Positions 7,570 to 18,419 of a DNA stretch of 64,000 nucleotides are shown here, piece by piece (the first letter of the stretch is position 1; the number at the start of each line of letters is the position of its first letter). Under the pieces are notes generated by a model. It ran no database searches and was not told where the DNA came from. It saw only the letters and a program-made list of their open reading frames with translations. Source of the stretch: Bradyrhizobium canariense (lineage in GTDB: Bacteria; Pseudomonadota; Alphaproteobacteria; Rhizobiales; Xanthobacteraceae); contig NZ_JAFCKJ010000002.1 in assembly GCF_018130465.1 (NCBI RefSeq), positions 620,001 through 684,000 of the forward strand, read 5' to 3'. Position numbers and translations under genes: made by a program.

Positions 7570-10500
7570 ATCTCGGCCGTCTCTCCATCAACCAGCCCAT
7601 CCTGGCCATGGTGCTGTCGATCGTGCTGCTGATCGTCGGCGCGCTCGCCTATACCACGCTGCCTGTCTCCGAATATCCGCAAGTGGTGCCGCCGACCGTC
7701 GTCGTCACCACGCAATATCCCGGCGCCTCCGCGCAGACCGTATCCGACACGGTTGCAGCTCCCATCGAGCAGCAGATCAACGGCGTCGAGGACATGCTGT
7801 ATCTCTACAGCCAGGCGACCTCGAACGGCCAGCTCACCATCACCGTGACCTTCAAGCTCGGCACCGACCTCGACAAGGCCCAGGTGCTGGTGCAGAACCG
7901 CGTCGCGATCGCGCAGCCGCAATTGCCGGACGAAGTCCAGCGCAACGGCGTCGTCACCCGCAAGAACTCGCCCGACATCCTGATGGTCGTGTTCATGCTG
8001 TCGCCCGACGACACCTTCGACCAGCTCTACATTTCCAACTACGCGCTGCTCCAGGTCCGCGACCAGCTGCTGCGCATCGACGGCGTCGGCGACATCCAGA
8101 TCTTTGGCGCACGCGATTATTCGATGCGGCTGTGGCTCGATCCCGACCGGATCGCCAATCTCGGCCTGACTTCGGCCGAAGTGCTCGCCGCGATCCGTGC
8201 GCAGAACGTGCAGATCGCGGGTGGCCAGATCGCCGAACCGCCGATCGCCGACCGCGCCTTCCAGCCGAACCTCACCTTCACCGGGCGTTTGAAAGACCAG
8301 AAGCAGTTCGAGGACATCCTGATCAAGGCCGGCTCCGACGGCCGCACGGTGCGCCTGCGCGACGTCGCCCGTATCGAGCTCGGTGCGCTGGCGTACTCCA
8401 CCAACAGCTTCCTGCTGCGCAAATCGGCGGTCGCGATGCTGGTGACGCAGCGGCCGGGATCGAACGCGCTCGCGACGGCAAAAAGCATCTCCGACACGAT
8501 GACGAAGCTCAAGGAGAGCTTTCCGAAAGGCCTCGACTACAATATCGGTTACAACCCGACCGAGTTCATCGCGCAGTCCGTCCACGAGCTGATCAAGACC
8601 ATCTACGAGGCCATGCTGCTCGTGGTCATCGTGGTGCTGGTGTTTTTGCAGGGATGGCGACCCGCGATCATTCCGATCATCGCGATCCCGGTCTCGCTGG
8701 TCGGCACGTTTGCGGTGATGGCGGCGCTCGGCTTCTCCATCAACAATCTCACGCTGTTCGGTCTCGTGCTCGCCGTCGGCATCGTGGTCGACGACGCCAT
8801 CGTGGTGGTGGAGAACGTTGAGCGCCATCTCGAGCACGGCCTGAGCCGGCGCGATGCTGCGCTCAAGACCATGGAAGAGGTCGGCGGCGCGCTGGTCTCG
8901 ATCGCGCTGGTGCTGTGCGCGGTGTTCGTTCCGACTGCATTCATCGGTGGCATTTCTGGGCAGTTTTTCCAGCAATTTGCCGTCACCATTGCGGTCGCGA
9001 CCGCAATCTCCTGCTTCTGCTCGCTGACGCTGTCGCCGGCGCTGGCTTCGCAGATCCTCACGCCGCATGAGGAAAAGCGGCCGCCGGCAAGCTGGAACGT
9101 GATTGCACGCGGCTGGAACGCCTTCACCGGCGTGTTCAATCGCGTGTTCGATCGGCTGGCGCACGGCTATGCCGGCCTCGCCAATTTCGTGATCCGGCAC
9201 TCGGTGGTGATGATCCTGATCTATGTCGTGCTGATCGGCAGCGCCGGCTGGCTGATCGCGACCACGCCGCAGGGCTTCATTCCGGCGCAGGACCGCGGCT
9301 ACGTCATCATCTCCGTGCAATTGCCGGGCGCGGCTTCGCTGGCGCGCACCACCGAGGTCGTGCGCGAGATCGAGCGGATTTCGCTGGATACGCCGGGCAT
9401 CATCCGCGTCGCCGCCTTCGCCGGCTTCTCCGGCGCGACCCGTACGCAAGCGGGCAATGCTGCGGCGCTGTTCCCGGTGTTCGACGAGCCTGAGGCGCGG
9501 ATCAAGAAGGGGCTGTCTGCGAACGCCATCACGGTCGAGCTGCGCAAGCGCCTGGCCGCGATCCAGGGCGCGTTCATCATCGTCATTCCGCCGCCGGCCG
9601 TGCCCGGCATCGGCACCGGCGGCGGCTTCACCATCCGCATCCAGGACCGCCAGGGCCGCGGGCCGGAGCTGCTCGCCGCGGCTACCGACGAGCTTGTCGC
9701 CGCGGCGCGCAAATCGCCCTCGTTGCTCGCTCCCACGGTGTTCTCGCCGTTCTCGGCCAATACGCCGCAGCTCTTCGTCGACATCGACCGCACCAAGGCG
9801 CAGAAGCTCGGCGTTCCCATCGCCAACATCAACGACACGATCCAGACCTATTTCGGATCGACCTATGTCAACGACTTCAACCTGTTCGGCCGTACCTATC
9901 ACGTCACCGCACAGGCAGACTTCCCGTTCCGAAAGGAGCCGACCGATCTGTCGCGTCTGCGCACGCGCAACGCTTCCGGCGACATGGTGATGCTCGGCAG
10001 CGTGGTCGAGTTCAAGGACGTCTCGGGCCCCGACCGGGTCGCGCGCTACAATCTCTATGCGGCGTCCGAGTTGCAGGGCGAGCCGGCGCCGGGCACCAGC
10101 TCGACCACCGCGCTCAACACCATCAAGAAACTCGCGGACGACACCCTGCCGAGCGGCTTTACCTTCGAATGGACGGACCTGTCCTACCAGCAGATCACTG
10201 GCGGCAATGCGGGTCTCTACGTGTTCCCGATCTGCGTGCTGTTCGTCTATCTCGTGCTCGCCGCGCAATATGGCAGCTGGACCCTGCCGTTCGCGGTGAT
10301 CCTGATCGTGCCAATGTGCCTGCTCGCCGCCACCATCGGCGTGCGCATCATGGGGCAGGACGTCAACATCCTCACCCAGATCGGCTTTGTCGTGCTGGTG
10401 GGATTGGCGGCGAAGAACGCGATCCTGATCGTCGAGTTCGCCCGCGACATCGAGAACGAAGGCAAGCCGCGGCTTGAGGCCGTGATCGACGCTTGCCGCT

Positions 10501-10730
10501 TGCGCCTGCGGCCGATCCTGATGACGTCCTTCGCCTTCATCCTCGGCGTGCTGCCGCTGGTGATATCGTCCGGCTCGGGCTCGGAGATGCGGCAGGCTGT
10601 CGGCGTCGCCGTGTTCTTCGGCATGATCGGCGTCACCCTGTTCGGGCTGTTGTTCACGCCGATCTTCTACGTGGTGGTGAGGAATCTGGCGGAGGGGAAG
10701 AACGACGGGAAGCCGAAAACGGTGGGCTGA
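7566..10730 (+). CDS. RND multidrug efflux pump, HAE1 family (AcrB/MexB-like)
   Basis: Proton-driven inner-membrane drug exporter, 1054 aa, the normal length for AcrB-type pumps. It starts with a typical first membrane helix (INQPILAMVLSIVLLIVGALA) and the YPQVVPPTVVVTTQYPGAS motif of the first porter subdomain. Transmembrane helix 4 carries the proton-relay pair in GIVVDDAIVVVENVERH (about residues 402-418). The second half repeats the pattern, with the large porter loop at about 560-870 and a cluster of helices at the C-terminus (GFVVLVGLAAKNAILIVEFA). Overlaps the adaptor gene by 4 bp. It must recruit an outer-membrane channel encoded elsewhere. No adjacent regulator is visible. Confidence 0.95.
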   Translation: MNLGRLSINQPILAMVLSIVLLIVGALAYTTLPVSEYPQVVPPTVVVTTQYPGASAQTVSDTVAAPIEQQINGVEDMLYLYSQATSNGQLTITVTFKLGTDLDKAQVLVQNRVAIAQPQLPDEVQRNGVVTRKNSPDILMVVFMLSPDDTFDQLYISNYALLQVRDQLLRIDGVGDIQIFGARDYSMRLWLDPDRIANLGLTSAEVLAAIRAQNVQIAGGQIAEPPIADRAFQPNLTFTGRLKDQKQFEDILIKAGSDGRTVRLRDVARIELGALAYSTNSFLLRKSAVAMLVTQRPGSNALATAKSISDTMTKLKESFPKGLDYNIGYNPTEFIAQSVHELIKTIYEAMLLVVIVVLVFLQGWRPAIIPIIAIPVSLVGTFAVMAALGFSINNLTLFGLVLAVGIVVDDAIVVVENVERHLEHGLSRRDAALKTMEEVGGALVSIALVLCAVFVPTAFIGGISGQFFQQFAVTIAVATAISCFCSLTLSPALASQILTPHEEKRPPASWNVIARGWNAFTGVFNRVFDRLAHGYAGLANFVIRHSVVMILIYVVLIGSAGWLIATTPQGFIPAQDRGYVIISVQLPGAASLARTTEVVREIERISLDTPGIIRVAAFAGFSGATRTQAGNAAALFPVFDEPEARIKKGLSANAITVELRKRLAAIQGAFIIVIPPPAVPGIGTGGGFTIRIQDRQGRGPELLAAATDELVAAARKSPSLLAPTVFSPFSANTPQLFVDIDRTKAQKLGVPIANINDTIQTYFGSTYVNDFNLFGRTYHVTAQADFPFRKEPTDLSRLRTRNASGDMVMLGSVVEFKDVSGPDRVARYNLYAASELQGEPAPGTSSTTALNTIKKLADDTLPSGFTFEWTDLSYQQITGGNAGLYVFPICVLFVYLVLAAQYGSWTLPFAVILIVPMCLLAATIGVRIMGQDVNILTQIGFVVLVGLAAKNAILIVEFARDIENEGKPRLEAVIDACRLRLRPILMTSFAFILGVLPLVISSGSGSEMRQAVGVAVFFGMIGVTLFGLLFTPIFYVVVRNLAEGKNDGKPKTVG

Positions 10731-10768
10731 TTGGTTCTTGGTGCCCGCGCTGCCAGAACAATCACAGT

Positions 10769-10812
10769 GTCGTCCCGGCCCAGTGCGCAATTGCGCACTA
10801 GGCCGGGACGAC
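10769..10812. repeat. Compact near-perfect hairpin related to class A arms
   Basis: The sequence gtcgtcccggcc and its complement ggccgggacgac enclose a further 9+9 bp palindrome (agtgcgcaa/ttgcgcact), with a single C/A mismatch between the two stems and no loop. The outer arms equal the tips of the class A repeats, so this looks like a minimal or deleted relative. Lying 39 bp after the RND pump stop, it could end transcription, but no T-tract follows. Confidence 0.8.
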
Positions 10813-10924
10813 GATGTAGGGCCGCCCTTCATACTAACGACCAACACGCAATGGATGGGCAGGCGCGGGGTTTTTCACTAGTATCCGCGCGATTTCAAAA
10901 CAGAAAACTGCTGGGAGCTAACCT

Positions 10925-12118
10925 ATGAAATCAGCACTTTTGGCCGCTGTCGCAATGTCGGCTTTGCTGCTGGCCGCGCCGGCCTCTGCGCAAGGCGTCA
11001 AGATCGGCATTCTCAACGACCAGTCCGGCGTCTACGCCGATTACGGCGGCAAATGGTCGGTCGAGGCCGCCAGGATGGCGATCGAGGATTTTGGCGGCGA
11101 GGCGCTCGGCCAGAAGATCGAGCTCGTCACCGCCGACCACCAGAACAAGCCGGATCTTGCGACCTCGATCGCGCGCCGCTGGTACGACGTCGAGAACGTC
11201 GACATGATCACGGAGCTGACGACCTCGTCGGTCGCGCTCGCGATCCACGAGCTCTCCAAGGAAAAGAAGAAGATCGACATCGTCGTCGGCGCCGCGACCT
11301 CGCGCCTCACCGGCGATGCGTGCCAGCCCTACGGTTTCCACTGGGCCTATGACACCCGCGCGCTCGGTGTCGGCACCGGCGGCTCGCTGACCAAGGCCGG
11401 CGGCGACACCTGGTTCTTCCTCACCGCGGACTACGCCTTCGGCTACGCGCTGGAGAAGGACACCAGCGAGATCGTCGCCGCCAATGGCGGCAAGGTGCTC
11501 GGTTCGGTGCGCGTGCCGCTCAACTCCTCGGACTTCTCCTCCTTCCTGCTCCAGGCGCAGAGTTCGAAGGCGAAGATCGTCGGCCTCGCCAATGCCGGTC
11601 TCGACACCACCAACTCGATCAAGCAGGCGTCCGAGTTCGGCATCGTTTCCGGAGGCCAGAAGCTTGCGGGCCTCTTGATGACGCTCGCCGAAGTGAACGG
11701 CCTCGGACTCCAGGCCGCGCAAGGCCTGGTGCTGACCGAGGGGTATTACTGGGATATCAACGACCGCACCCGCAATCTCGGCGAACGCTTCCTCAAGCGC
11801 ACCGGCCGGATGCCGAACATGATCCAGGCCGGCACCTATTCGGCGACGCTGAGCTATCTCAAGGCGGTCAAGGCCGCCGGCACCAAGGATCCGGATGCGG
11901 TCGCCAAGAAGCTGAAGGAGCTGCCGGTTGACGACGACTTCGCGCAAGGCGGCAAGGTGCTCGAGAACGGCCGCATGGTCCACGACATGTATCTGTTCGA
12001 GGTCAAGAAGCCCTCGGAATCGAAGAAGCCCTGGGACTATTACAAGCAGCTCGCGGTCGTTCCCGGCGAGAAGGCGTTCTTCACCGCCAAGGACAGCGGC
12101 TGCCCGCTGACGAAGTGA
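10925..12118 (+). CDS. ABC transporter substrate-binding protein, LivK type (periplasmic binding family 6)
   Basis: Periplasmic receptor of the branched-chain amino acid/amide class, 397 aa. A Sec signal peptide ends at about residue 22 (LLLAAPASAQ). The mature protein opens with VKIGILNDQSGVYADYGG, the standard Leu/Ile/Val-binding start, and keeps the PVTAD-like second-strand element (IELVTADHQNKPDLATSIARRW). GGGAG lies 7 bases before the ATG. No livHMGF genes adjoin it: the RND pump lies upstream and a convergent MAPEG gene downstream, so it is an orphan receptor that must share a permease or act as a sensor. Proteins like this in Bradyrhizobium are often involved in uptake of aromatic acids or amides, but nothing here fixes the ligand. 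Confidence 0.92.
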   Translation: MKSALLAAVAMSALLLAAPASAQGVKIGILNDQSGVYADYGGKWSVEAARMAIEDFGGEALGQKIELVTADHQNKPDLATSIARRWYDVENVDMITELTTSSVALAIHELSKEKKKIDIVVGAATSRLTGDACQPYGFHWAYDTRALGVGTGGSLTKAGGDTWFFLTADYAFGYALEKDTSEIVAANGGKVLGSVRVPLNSSDFSSFLLQAQSSKAKIVGLANAGLDTTNSIKQASEFGIVSGGQKLAGLLMTLAEVNGLGLQAAQGLVLTEGYYWDINDRTRNLGERFLKRTGRMPNMIQAGTYSATLSYLKAVKAAGTKDPDAVAKKLKELPVDDDFAQGGKVLENGRMVHDMYLFEVKKPSESKKPWDYYKQLAVVPGEKAFFTAKDSGCPLTK

Positions 12119-12144
12119 GGGCAGGACCGCGCCAATAACTCCCA

Positions 12145-12268
12145 TGTCGTCCCGGCGAAGGCCGGGACCCATAACCCCAGGGAGGAGTTGTGGGCGCGAA
12201 CTGGTAACTCCGAGTCTTCGTCAAACCACATCCTGTGGTTATGGGTCCCGGCCTTCGCCGGGACGACA
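12145..12268. repeat. Interspersed hairpin repeat, class A
   Basis: Long inverted repeat (tgtcgtcccggcgaaggccg and complement) around a spacer with 'ataaccccagggag', 'ggtaactccgagtcttcg' and 'tgtggttatgggtcccgg'. It sits between the convergent binding-protein and MAPEG genes, where it could terminate transcription from both sides. Confidence 0.88.
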
Positions 12269-12293
12269 CTGAGCGGGTCGTCGCAGTTCGGCC

Positions 12294-12680
12294 TCACACC
12301 AGCCGCAGCACCAACGCTCCCAGGGCCCCCGCCCACAGCGCAATCGCCGCGACGCCTTGGATCATGAAGCCCGGGCCGCGTTTTGCGGCGGCCTTCGAAT
12401 AGCCGATGAAGTAGACGATGCGGCCGACGATCCAGACCGCGCCGATCGGCGCTGCGCCGGTGTCGCCGATGTAAATCGCGAACAGCCAGAGCGACGGCAG
12501 GAAGATCGGCATCCATTCCAGCGTGTTCATCTGGATCCGGAAGGCGCGCTCGAAATCCGGATGGCCGGTCATCGCCGGCACCTTGACGCCGGTTTTGGTG
12601 CGCGAGCGTGACACGTTGATGGTGGTAAAAAAGTAGAACAGGATCGCCAGCAGCGTGACGAGGGCGGTGAGGTGATACAT
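12294..12680 (-). CDS. MAPEG family membrane protein
   Basis: Small integral membrane protein of the membrane-associated eicosanoid/glutathione metabolism family, 128 aa with four predicted membrane segments. Family landmarks are visible: RAFRIQMNTLEWMPIFLP (about 46-63), which contains the conserved FxRxxxNxxE-type core, and GRIVYFIGY near residue 87. Bacterial members are typically glutathione transferases or peroxidases, but many are uncharacterised. It lies 27 bp downstream of the AttH-like gene on the same strand and may be read through from that operon; no functional link is known. Confidence 0.88.
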   Translation of the reverse strand: MYHLTALVTLLAILFYFFTTINVSRSRTKTGVKVPAMTGHPDFERAFRIQMNTLEWMPIFLPSLWLFAIYIGDTGAAPIGAVWIVGRIVYFIGYSKAAAKRGPGFMIQGVAAIALWAGALGALVLRLV

Positions 12681-12707
12681 CGCAAGTCCCTTCGACGAGG
12701 TCCCGGT

Positions 12708-13796
12708 TCAATACCCGGTCAGCTCGAGATAGCCAACGCCGTCATGCGTGCCGGCAAAGCTGATCGGCCCTTCCCAATAGGAGAAGCCGGTCCCCATCCA
12801 GGCCTTTGGATTGAGCGGCTTGCACAGGATCGAGAACGACCGCGAGGGAATCGCGATCTGCCATTCCACCGGCAGCTTGTGTCCCCCGACCTCGGCGGTC
12901 GCCTTCGGACTCATCTGGATGTCGCCGCCCGTAATCATTTGCGTGTCGCCGGCGGCGGAGATCCAGTTTCCGAACGGATGATTTTGGTCGTCTTTTTGGC
13001 GCAGCCGGTACAGCATCAGCTTGTCGCCGGACGCGAGATGCAGCGATAGCCAGTCCCAGCCGGTCTGGTCGGCGTCGAGCGGCTGGCTGCTCCATTCGCG
13101 GTCCATCCAGGCCTGGCCGGAAACATCGACCATCCTGTCGTCGATGGTGAGCGTGCCGCGGGCGCGATAGAACGGTTGGCTGTAATAGTAGGAGGCCTGT
13201 CCGCGCTCCGACTTGCGGCTGTAGCCGCCGTCGCCCTGCAACACCACTGGACGATCGGCCTCCAACGTCAGCGCGTAACTGAAGTCGGTGCCCGAGCCCT
13301 TCAGCGTCAGCGGCGCCAGGGTTCGATCGCCGGTGCGCTCGGAACCGTTCATCTCCCAATCGTCGATCCAGGCTGCGAACGGTTTCGCCGTGACGCCGGC
13401 CTGCCCCACACCGCCGCGGGAAAACAGCTCGCTGAAACGATGGGTGTCGGCGCGCGTCACCGCGGCGTGGGCCATCCACACCTGTTGATTGGCCCAGCCC
13501 TCGCCTTGCGGTCCCGGCTGCGTCGCCTGGCGAAACAGCGTCCATTGCAGGCCGCAAGCGGCGCCGCTGGCATCGACGAGATTCGCCGTGAGATACCACC
13601 ATTCGATACGAAACTCCGGATGCGGCCCGTGATCGCCCGGAAAGGCGAACGTCTTGCCGGGCGTTACCTTCGCAAAGCCATCGGCCGTCTCGCCGAGCCC
13701 GGCATAGCCTTGCGCGCCCGCGCGGCGGCCAGCCACGAGCGCGGCGATGCCGCCGGCGAAGCCGCGCCGAGAGATCCTGTCAGCGCTCATTGGCAA
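12708..13796 (-). CDS. AttH/CrtC-type lipocalin-domain secreted protein
   Basis: Exported protein of the double-lipocalin family that includes Agrobacterium AttH and the N-terminal region of carotenoid 1,2-hydratase (CrtC), 362 aa. The N-terminus (DRISRRGFAGGIAALVAG) resembles a Tat signal. Family features are HPEFRIEWWYLTANL at about 60, a long beta-rich body, and QAWMDREWSSQPL near residue 228, which is the typical AttH/CrtC signature. The start at 13796 overlaps the permease gene by 17 bp; a second ATG at 13790 is equally possible. The ATPase-permease-AttH order matches AttEFGH-like ABC loci, so a role with the exporter in envelope lipid or hydrophobic substrate handling is more likely than carotenoid synthesis, and no carotenoid gene is nearby. 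Confidence 0.85.
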   Translation of the reverse strand: MPMSADRISRRGFAGGIAALVAGRRAGAQGYAGLGETADGFAKVTPGKTFAFPGDHGPHPEFRIEWWYLTANLVDASGAACGLQWTLFRQATQPGPQGEGWANQQVWMAHAAVTRADTHRFSELFSRGGVGQAGVTAKPFAAWIDDWEMNGSERTGDRTLAPLTLKGSGTDFSYALTLEADRPVVLQGDGGYSRKSERGQASYYYSQPFYRARGTLTIDDRMVDVSGQAWMDREWSSQPLDADQTGWDWLSLHLASGDKLMLYRLRQKDDQNHPFGNWISAAGDTQMITGGDIQMSPKATAEVGGHKLPVEWQIAIPSRSFSILCKPLNPKAWMGTGFSYWEGPISFAGTHDGVGYLELTGY

Positions 13797-16238
13797 ACAC
13801 CTTGACGAGGCTCGCCGGCTGCATCCGGGCCAGTCGGATCATCGGCAGCAGGGCGGCAAGCAACGAGGCGAACAGCGCGACTGCGACCAGCTCGACCAGT
13901 TGCAGCGGAAACACGTGGAACGGCAACCGCCAGCCGAACGCCTTTACGTTGACGATCGCGATCAGGCACCACGCCACCAGCAGCCCGAGCGGCACGGCCA
14001 GGAGCGACGTGAACAGCGCGACCGACAGCGTCTTGGTCAATTCGATCGCGGCAAGCCGCGGCCGCGTGATGCCGATCGCCCAGAGCGGCGCCAGCTGCGG
14101 CAGGCGCGAGTTCGCCAATGTCAGCAAGCTGGTCAGAAGCGCGATCCCGGCGACGCCGAGCGTGAACGCGTTCAGCGCCGACGTCACCGCAAAGGTGCGG
14201 TTGAAGATCCGGATCGACTCCGCCTTCACCGTCGCCTGGTCGGCGACGCTGCGGTCGTCGAGCGCAAACTGCTTCTGCAGCGCCGCGATCAGGCCGGGGA
14301 TATTCTCCTTGGCGACGATCAGGCCGATGCGTGTCTGCGGCGTCTGCGGAAATTGCCGGATCAGCGCGGCGACGTTCACGGCGAGTTGGCCCTTGGGGTT
14401 GCCGTAATCGGCATAGATGCCGACGATGTCGAGCTCCCAGGTGCCACCCGGCGCCGGGACTTCCACGACATCGCCGACGCGGACGTTGAGGCGACGGCTC
14501 AGCTGCTCGCTGATGAAGGCGGCATTGCCGGGTACGAGCTGGGTCCAGGCACGGGGCGCGGCTTCCAGCAGCGGCCAGCGCTCGCGATAGAGCGCGTGAT
14601 CGGGCAGGCCGAGCAATTCCACCGGCTGGCCCCGTACCTGCGCCTCGGCACGTCCGCCCGACAGGATCGCCTGGACATCGCCGCGCTCCTTCAGCCAGTT
14701 GCGGATCGCGACGCCTTTCGCATTGTCGGAGGCGCTGATGTAGACGTCGGCGGCGAGCCGCCCGTTGAGCCAGCCGATGAAGGTGCGGCTGAATGTTTCC
14801 ACCATGGTGGAGACGCCGACATTGACGGCGAGCGCGAGCAGCAGCGCCATCAGCGCCAGCGACAAACCCGAGAGCTGCTGCCGGCTGTCGGCCCAGAACC
14901 ACAGCGCGAGCGGCCTTCGCGCGAAACGCTGCCCGACCAGCAGGATGAGTTCGAGGAAGGCCGGCAGGATCAACGCGGCGCCGAGCATCAGCGCTGCCAG
15001 CACGCCAAAGCCCGCGATCAGCGATTGCCCGTACTGGAGCAGCAACAGCGCGACCGCGAACACGGCGCAGGCAGCCAGGCTTTGCAGGATCAGCCAACGG
15101 CGCTGCCTCTGTTGCCAGGCGCGCGGCTGCGCGGTCGCCAGCACCGGCATCCTGACAGCCTTGATCAGGCTGGTCGCCGCGGCCACCAGCGCGCCGGCAA
15201 TGCTGATGCCGATTCCGGCGAGCCACCATTCAGGCTGGAGCGTGAGCTGCCCCGGGATCTGCGCGCCATAGAGCCCGCGCAGCGACGCCGCGACGTCGGG
15301 CAGGAGCGCGGCCGCAATGAAATAGCCGCAGGCAAGCCCGATCAGGCCTGCGACCAGCGCCAGTGCCACCAGCTCGACCACCAGCACCGTGTTGACCAGT
15401 CGTGCCGAGGCACCGCAGGCCCGCAGCGTGCGCAGCATCGGCAGCCGCTGCTCGAAGGCGAGGCCGACGGCTGAATTGACGATGAAGAGACCGACGAAGA
15501 ACGACAGCAGGCCGAAGGCGGTGAGGTTGAGATGAAAGCTGTCGGTGAGGCGCTCCAGCTCGGTCTCCGCATTGGGTTCGACCCGCTGCAACTGGTCGCC
15601 GACGACGCGCGCCAATGGCGCGAGCTTGCCGTTCGGCTTGCCGACCAGAAGTCGCGAGATCTGGTCCGGCTTGTTGAGGAGCCGCTGCGCCACGCCGATG
15701 TCGACGACGAGCACGTCGGGCACGAGCTGCGGCAGCACGCGCAGCGGCGGCAGTTTTACGCCGCTGCTGATCGGTGGCGCCGCGCCCTCCTGCTCCTGCA
15801 GATCGGTCAGCGTCTCCCGTGCCACCAGCGTCTGGCCCGGCGGCGCGACGAAGCTGCTCAAATCGGCGGCGCCGAGGCGAGGTGCGTTGCCGACATCGAC
15901 CGGCAGCGTCACGGGCTCGATGCCGAGCAGCCGGACCGAGCGCCCGTTGACCTGGACCCGTCCCTCCAGCACCGGCGACACCGGCCAGCCGGCGCGGCGG
16001 AGCTTGACGAACAGTTCCTGCGGAAAGGTCGCGGTATCAGGCGCGACCAGCATCGGCGTGCGCGCACCGCCGAAGGTTGCCGCGGCGCGGTCATAGGCGT
16101 TGCGGGCCTGCTGGTTGATCGCCTGCACGCCGCTCCACAGCGCGGTCGCCGCGATCAGCCCGATCAGGAGCGTCGCGAACTGCATCTTGTGGCGCCGCCA
16201 ATGGCTGAGCAGCACGGCGAGGACCCACAGCGCGCGCC

Positions 16239-16242
<4 letters not shown>
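13780..16242 (-). CDS. ABC transporter permease, FtsX/MacB-type, long form
   Basis: Integral membrane subunit of a type VII-like (LolCDE/MacB superfamily) ABC system, 820 aa. This is roughly twice a single FtsX permease, consistent with a fused AttF-AttG pair. The first membrane segment is FATLLIGLIAATALWSGV at about 23-40, followed by a large extracytoplasmic domain. Membrane clusters lie at about 265-400, at 410-520 and at the C-terminus (LVELVAVALFASLLAALLP). The start at 16242 overlaps the ATPase stop by ATGA, indicating coupled translation; the open frame further upstream is antisense-like and lies inside the ATPase gene. It probably extracts or exports a lipid-like substrate together with the ATPase and the AttH-like protein. 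Confidence 0.9.
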
Positions 16243-16892
<650 letters not shown>

Positions 16893-17034
16893 GATGAATG
16901 GCGCCGGACGGAATTAGCGGAATTGCTGCGTAGCACACTTGCTGCGGAAATGCCGGGTTGCGTTGGTTTTGAAGCCGTTGTTAGCTCCTAAGAGGACCAA
17001 ATCAAAAAAGTGCCAAAAAGGGACGACGGGGAGA

Positions 17035-18384
17035 ATGATGAGCGCTCAGGGAACGCGGCCCGCGGCGGGCAAGATGACAGGGACGTCCAAGGAAGCGCCC
17101 AAGGAAACGCCAAAGGGTGCCTGGACCGTCACATTTCTTCTGTTTCTTTTCATGCTGGTGAACTTCGCCGACAAGATCGTCGTCGGTCTCGCGGGCGTTC
17201 CGATCATGACCGAGCTGAAGCTCGAGCCCGAGCAGTTCGGCCTGCTCGGCTCGTCGTTCTTCTTCCTGTTCTCGATCTCGGCCATCGTGGTCGGCTTCAT
17301 CGTCAACAAGGTACCGACCCGCTGGGTGCTGTTGACGCTCGCGGTGATCTGGGCGCTGACGCAGTTTCCGATGGTCGGCACCGTCTCTTTCACCACACTC
17401 CTGATCTGCCGCATCGTGCTCGGCGCCGGCGAGGGCCCGGCGGCCTCGGTGGCGATGCACGCGATCTACAAATGGTTCCCCGACGAGAAGCGCACGATGC
17501 CGACCGCAATCCTGTCGCAGGGTTCGGCCTTTGGTGTGATCCTGGCGGTCCCGGCGCTGAACTGGATCATCGTCAATCATTCCTGGCACTATGCGTTCGG
17601 TGCGCTCGGAATCGTCGGCCTGGTCTGGGTCGCCGCCTGGCTCACACTCGGCAAGGAAGGCCCGCTGGACACCCACGCATCGGCCGTGATCGAGCCTAAA
17701 ATACCCTATCTCCAGCTCCTGACATCGCGCACCTTCATCGGCTGTGTGACCGCGACCTTCGGCGCCTATTGGGCGCTGTCGCTCGGGCTCACCTGGTTCA
17801 CGCCCTTCATCGTCAAGGGCCTCGGCTTCTCGCAGTCTCAGGCGGGCTTCGTCTCGATCCTTCCCTGGGTGTTCGGAGCGACCATCGTCATTCTCACGGG
17901 CTGGATCTCGCAGGTGATGTTGGCACGCGGCTACACGACGCGGATCTCCCGCGGCGTGCTCGGCTCGGTGCCGCTGATCGTCGGCGGCCTGATCCTCGCG
18001 ATGATGCCGCAAGTCCAAGGCGCGGGCCTCCAGATCGCCCTGCTCGTGGTCGGCTCCGGCCTGTGCGGCGCGATCTACGTGGTCTGCCCGCCCATGCTCG
18101 GCGAGTTCACGCCGACGTCGCAGCGCGGCGCGGTTCTCGCGATCTACGGTGCGCTCTATACGCTTTCGGGCATCATCGCGCCGCTCGTGATGGGCAGCGT
18201 GATCCAGCGCGCCGGCAGCATGCTCGACGGCTACATGACCGGCTTCACCATCAACGCCGCGATCATGGTCGGCTCCGGTGTGCTCGGGCTGCTCCTGCTC
18301 TGGCCCAACACGGAAAAGGCCAGGCTGACCGGTGGAGCTGTCCCGCAGGCCGCGCCGCTGAAGAGCGCGGTGTCGCCGACGTAA
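17035..18384 (+). CDS. MFS transporter, ACS (anion:cation symporter)-like
   Basis: Secondary transporter with 12 predicted membrane helices, about 449 aa. The early motif VNFADKIVVGLAGVPIM (helix 1, near residue 40) and the following ELKLEPEQFGLLGSSFFFLF are typical of the ACS/organic-anion group (phthalate-, glucarate- or 4-hydroxybenzoate-type carriers). The hydrophilic N-terminus is Lys/Thr/Pro rich. Two adjacent ATGs (17035 and 17038) follow GACGGGGAGA. The frame is open further upstream but lacks a ribosome site. The substrate is unknown, probably an organic acid anion. It is monocistronic and followed by a hairpin repeat. Confidence 0.88.
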   Translation: MMSAQGTRPAAGKMTGTSKEAPKETPKGAWTVTFLLFLFMLVNFADKIVVGLAGVPIMTELKLEPEQFGLLGSSFFFLFSISAIVVGFIVNKVPTRWVLLTLAVIWALTQFPMVGTVSFTTLLICRIVLGAGEGPAASVAMHAIYKWFPDEKRTMPTAILSQGSAFGVILAVPALNWIIVNHSWHYAFGALGIVGLVWVAAWLTLGKEGPLDTHASAVIEPKIPYLQLLTSRTFIGCVTATFGAYWALSLGLTWFTPFIVKGLGFSQSQAGFVSILPWVFGATIVILTGWISQVMLARGYTTRISRGVLGSVPLIVGGLILAMMPQVQGAGLQIALLVVGSGLCGAIYVVCPPMLGEFTPTSQRGAVLAIYGALYTLSGIIAPLVMGSVIQRAGSMLDGYMTGFTINAAIMVGSGVLGLLLLWPNTEKARLTGGAVPQAAPLKSAVSPT

Positions 18385-18419
18385 GGTTGGCCGCGCGCGT
18401 TGCCCGCCCCAACCACAAC

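Noticed and set aside
7305-10847. A 1180-codon open frame on the minus strand opposite the RND genes
   Set aside because: It is antisense to a convincing RND pump and adaptor, is rich in Arg/His/Asp/Gly with no domain pattern, and has no start signals. High GC3 removes stop codons from the opposite frame.
12708-13796. Carotenoid 1,2-hydratase (CrtC)
   Set aside because: The family overlaps CrtC, but there are no carotenoid genes and the ATPase-permease neighbours fit AttH.
13747-15474. A 575-codon plus-strand frame opposite the FtsX-type permease
   Set aside because: Arg/Gln/Asp-rich shadow without initiation signals; the minus-strand permease has coherent membrane segments and overlaps its ATPase by ATGA.
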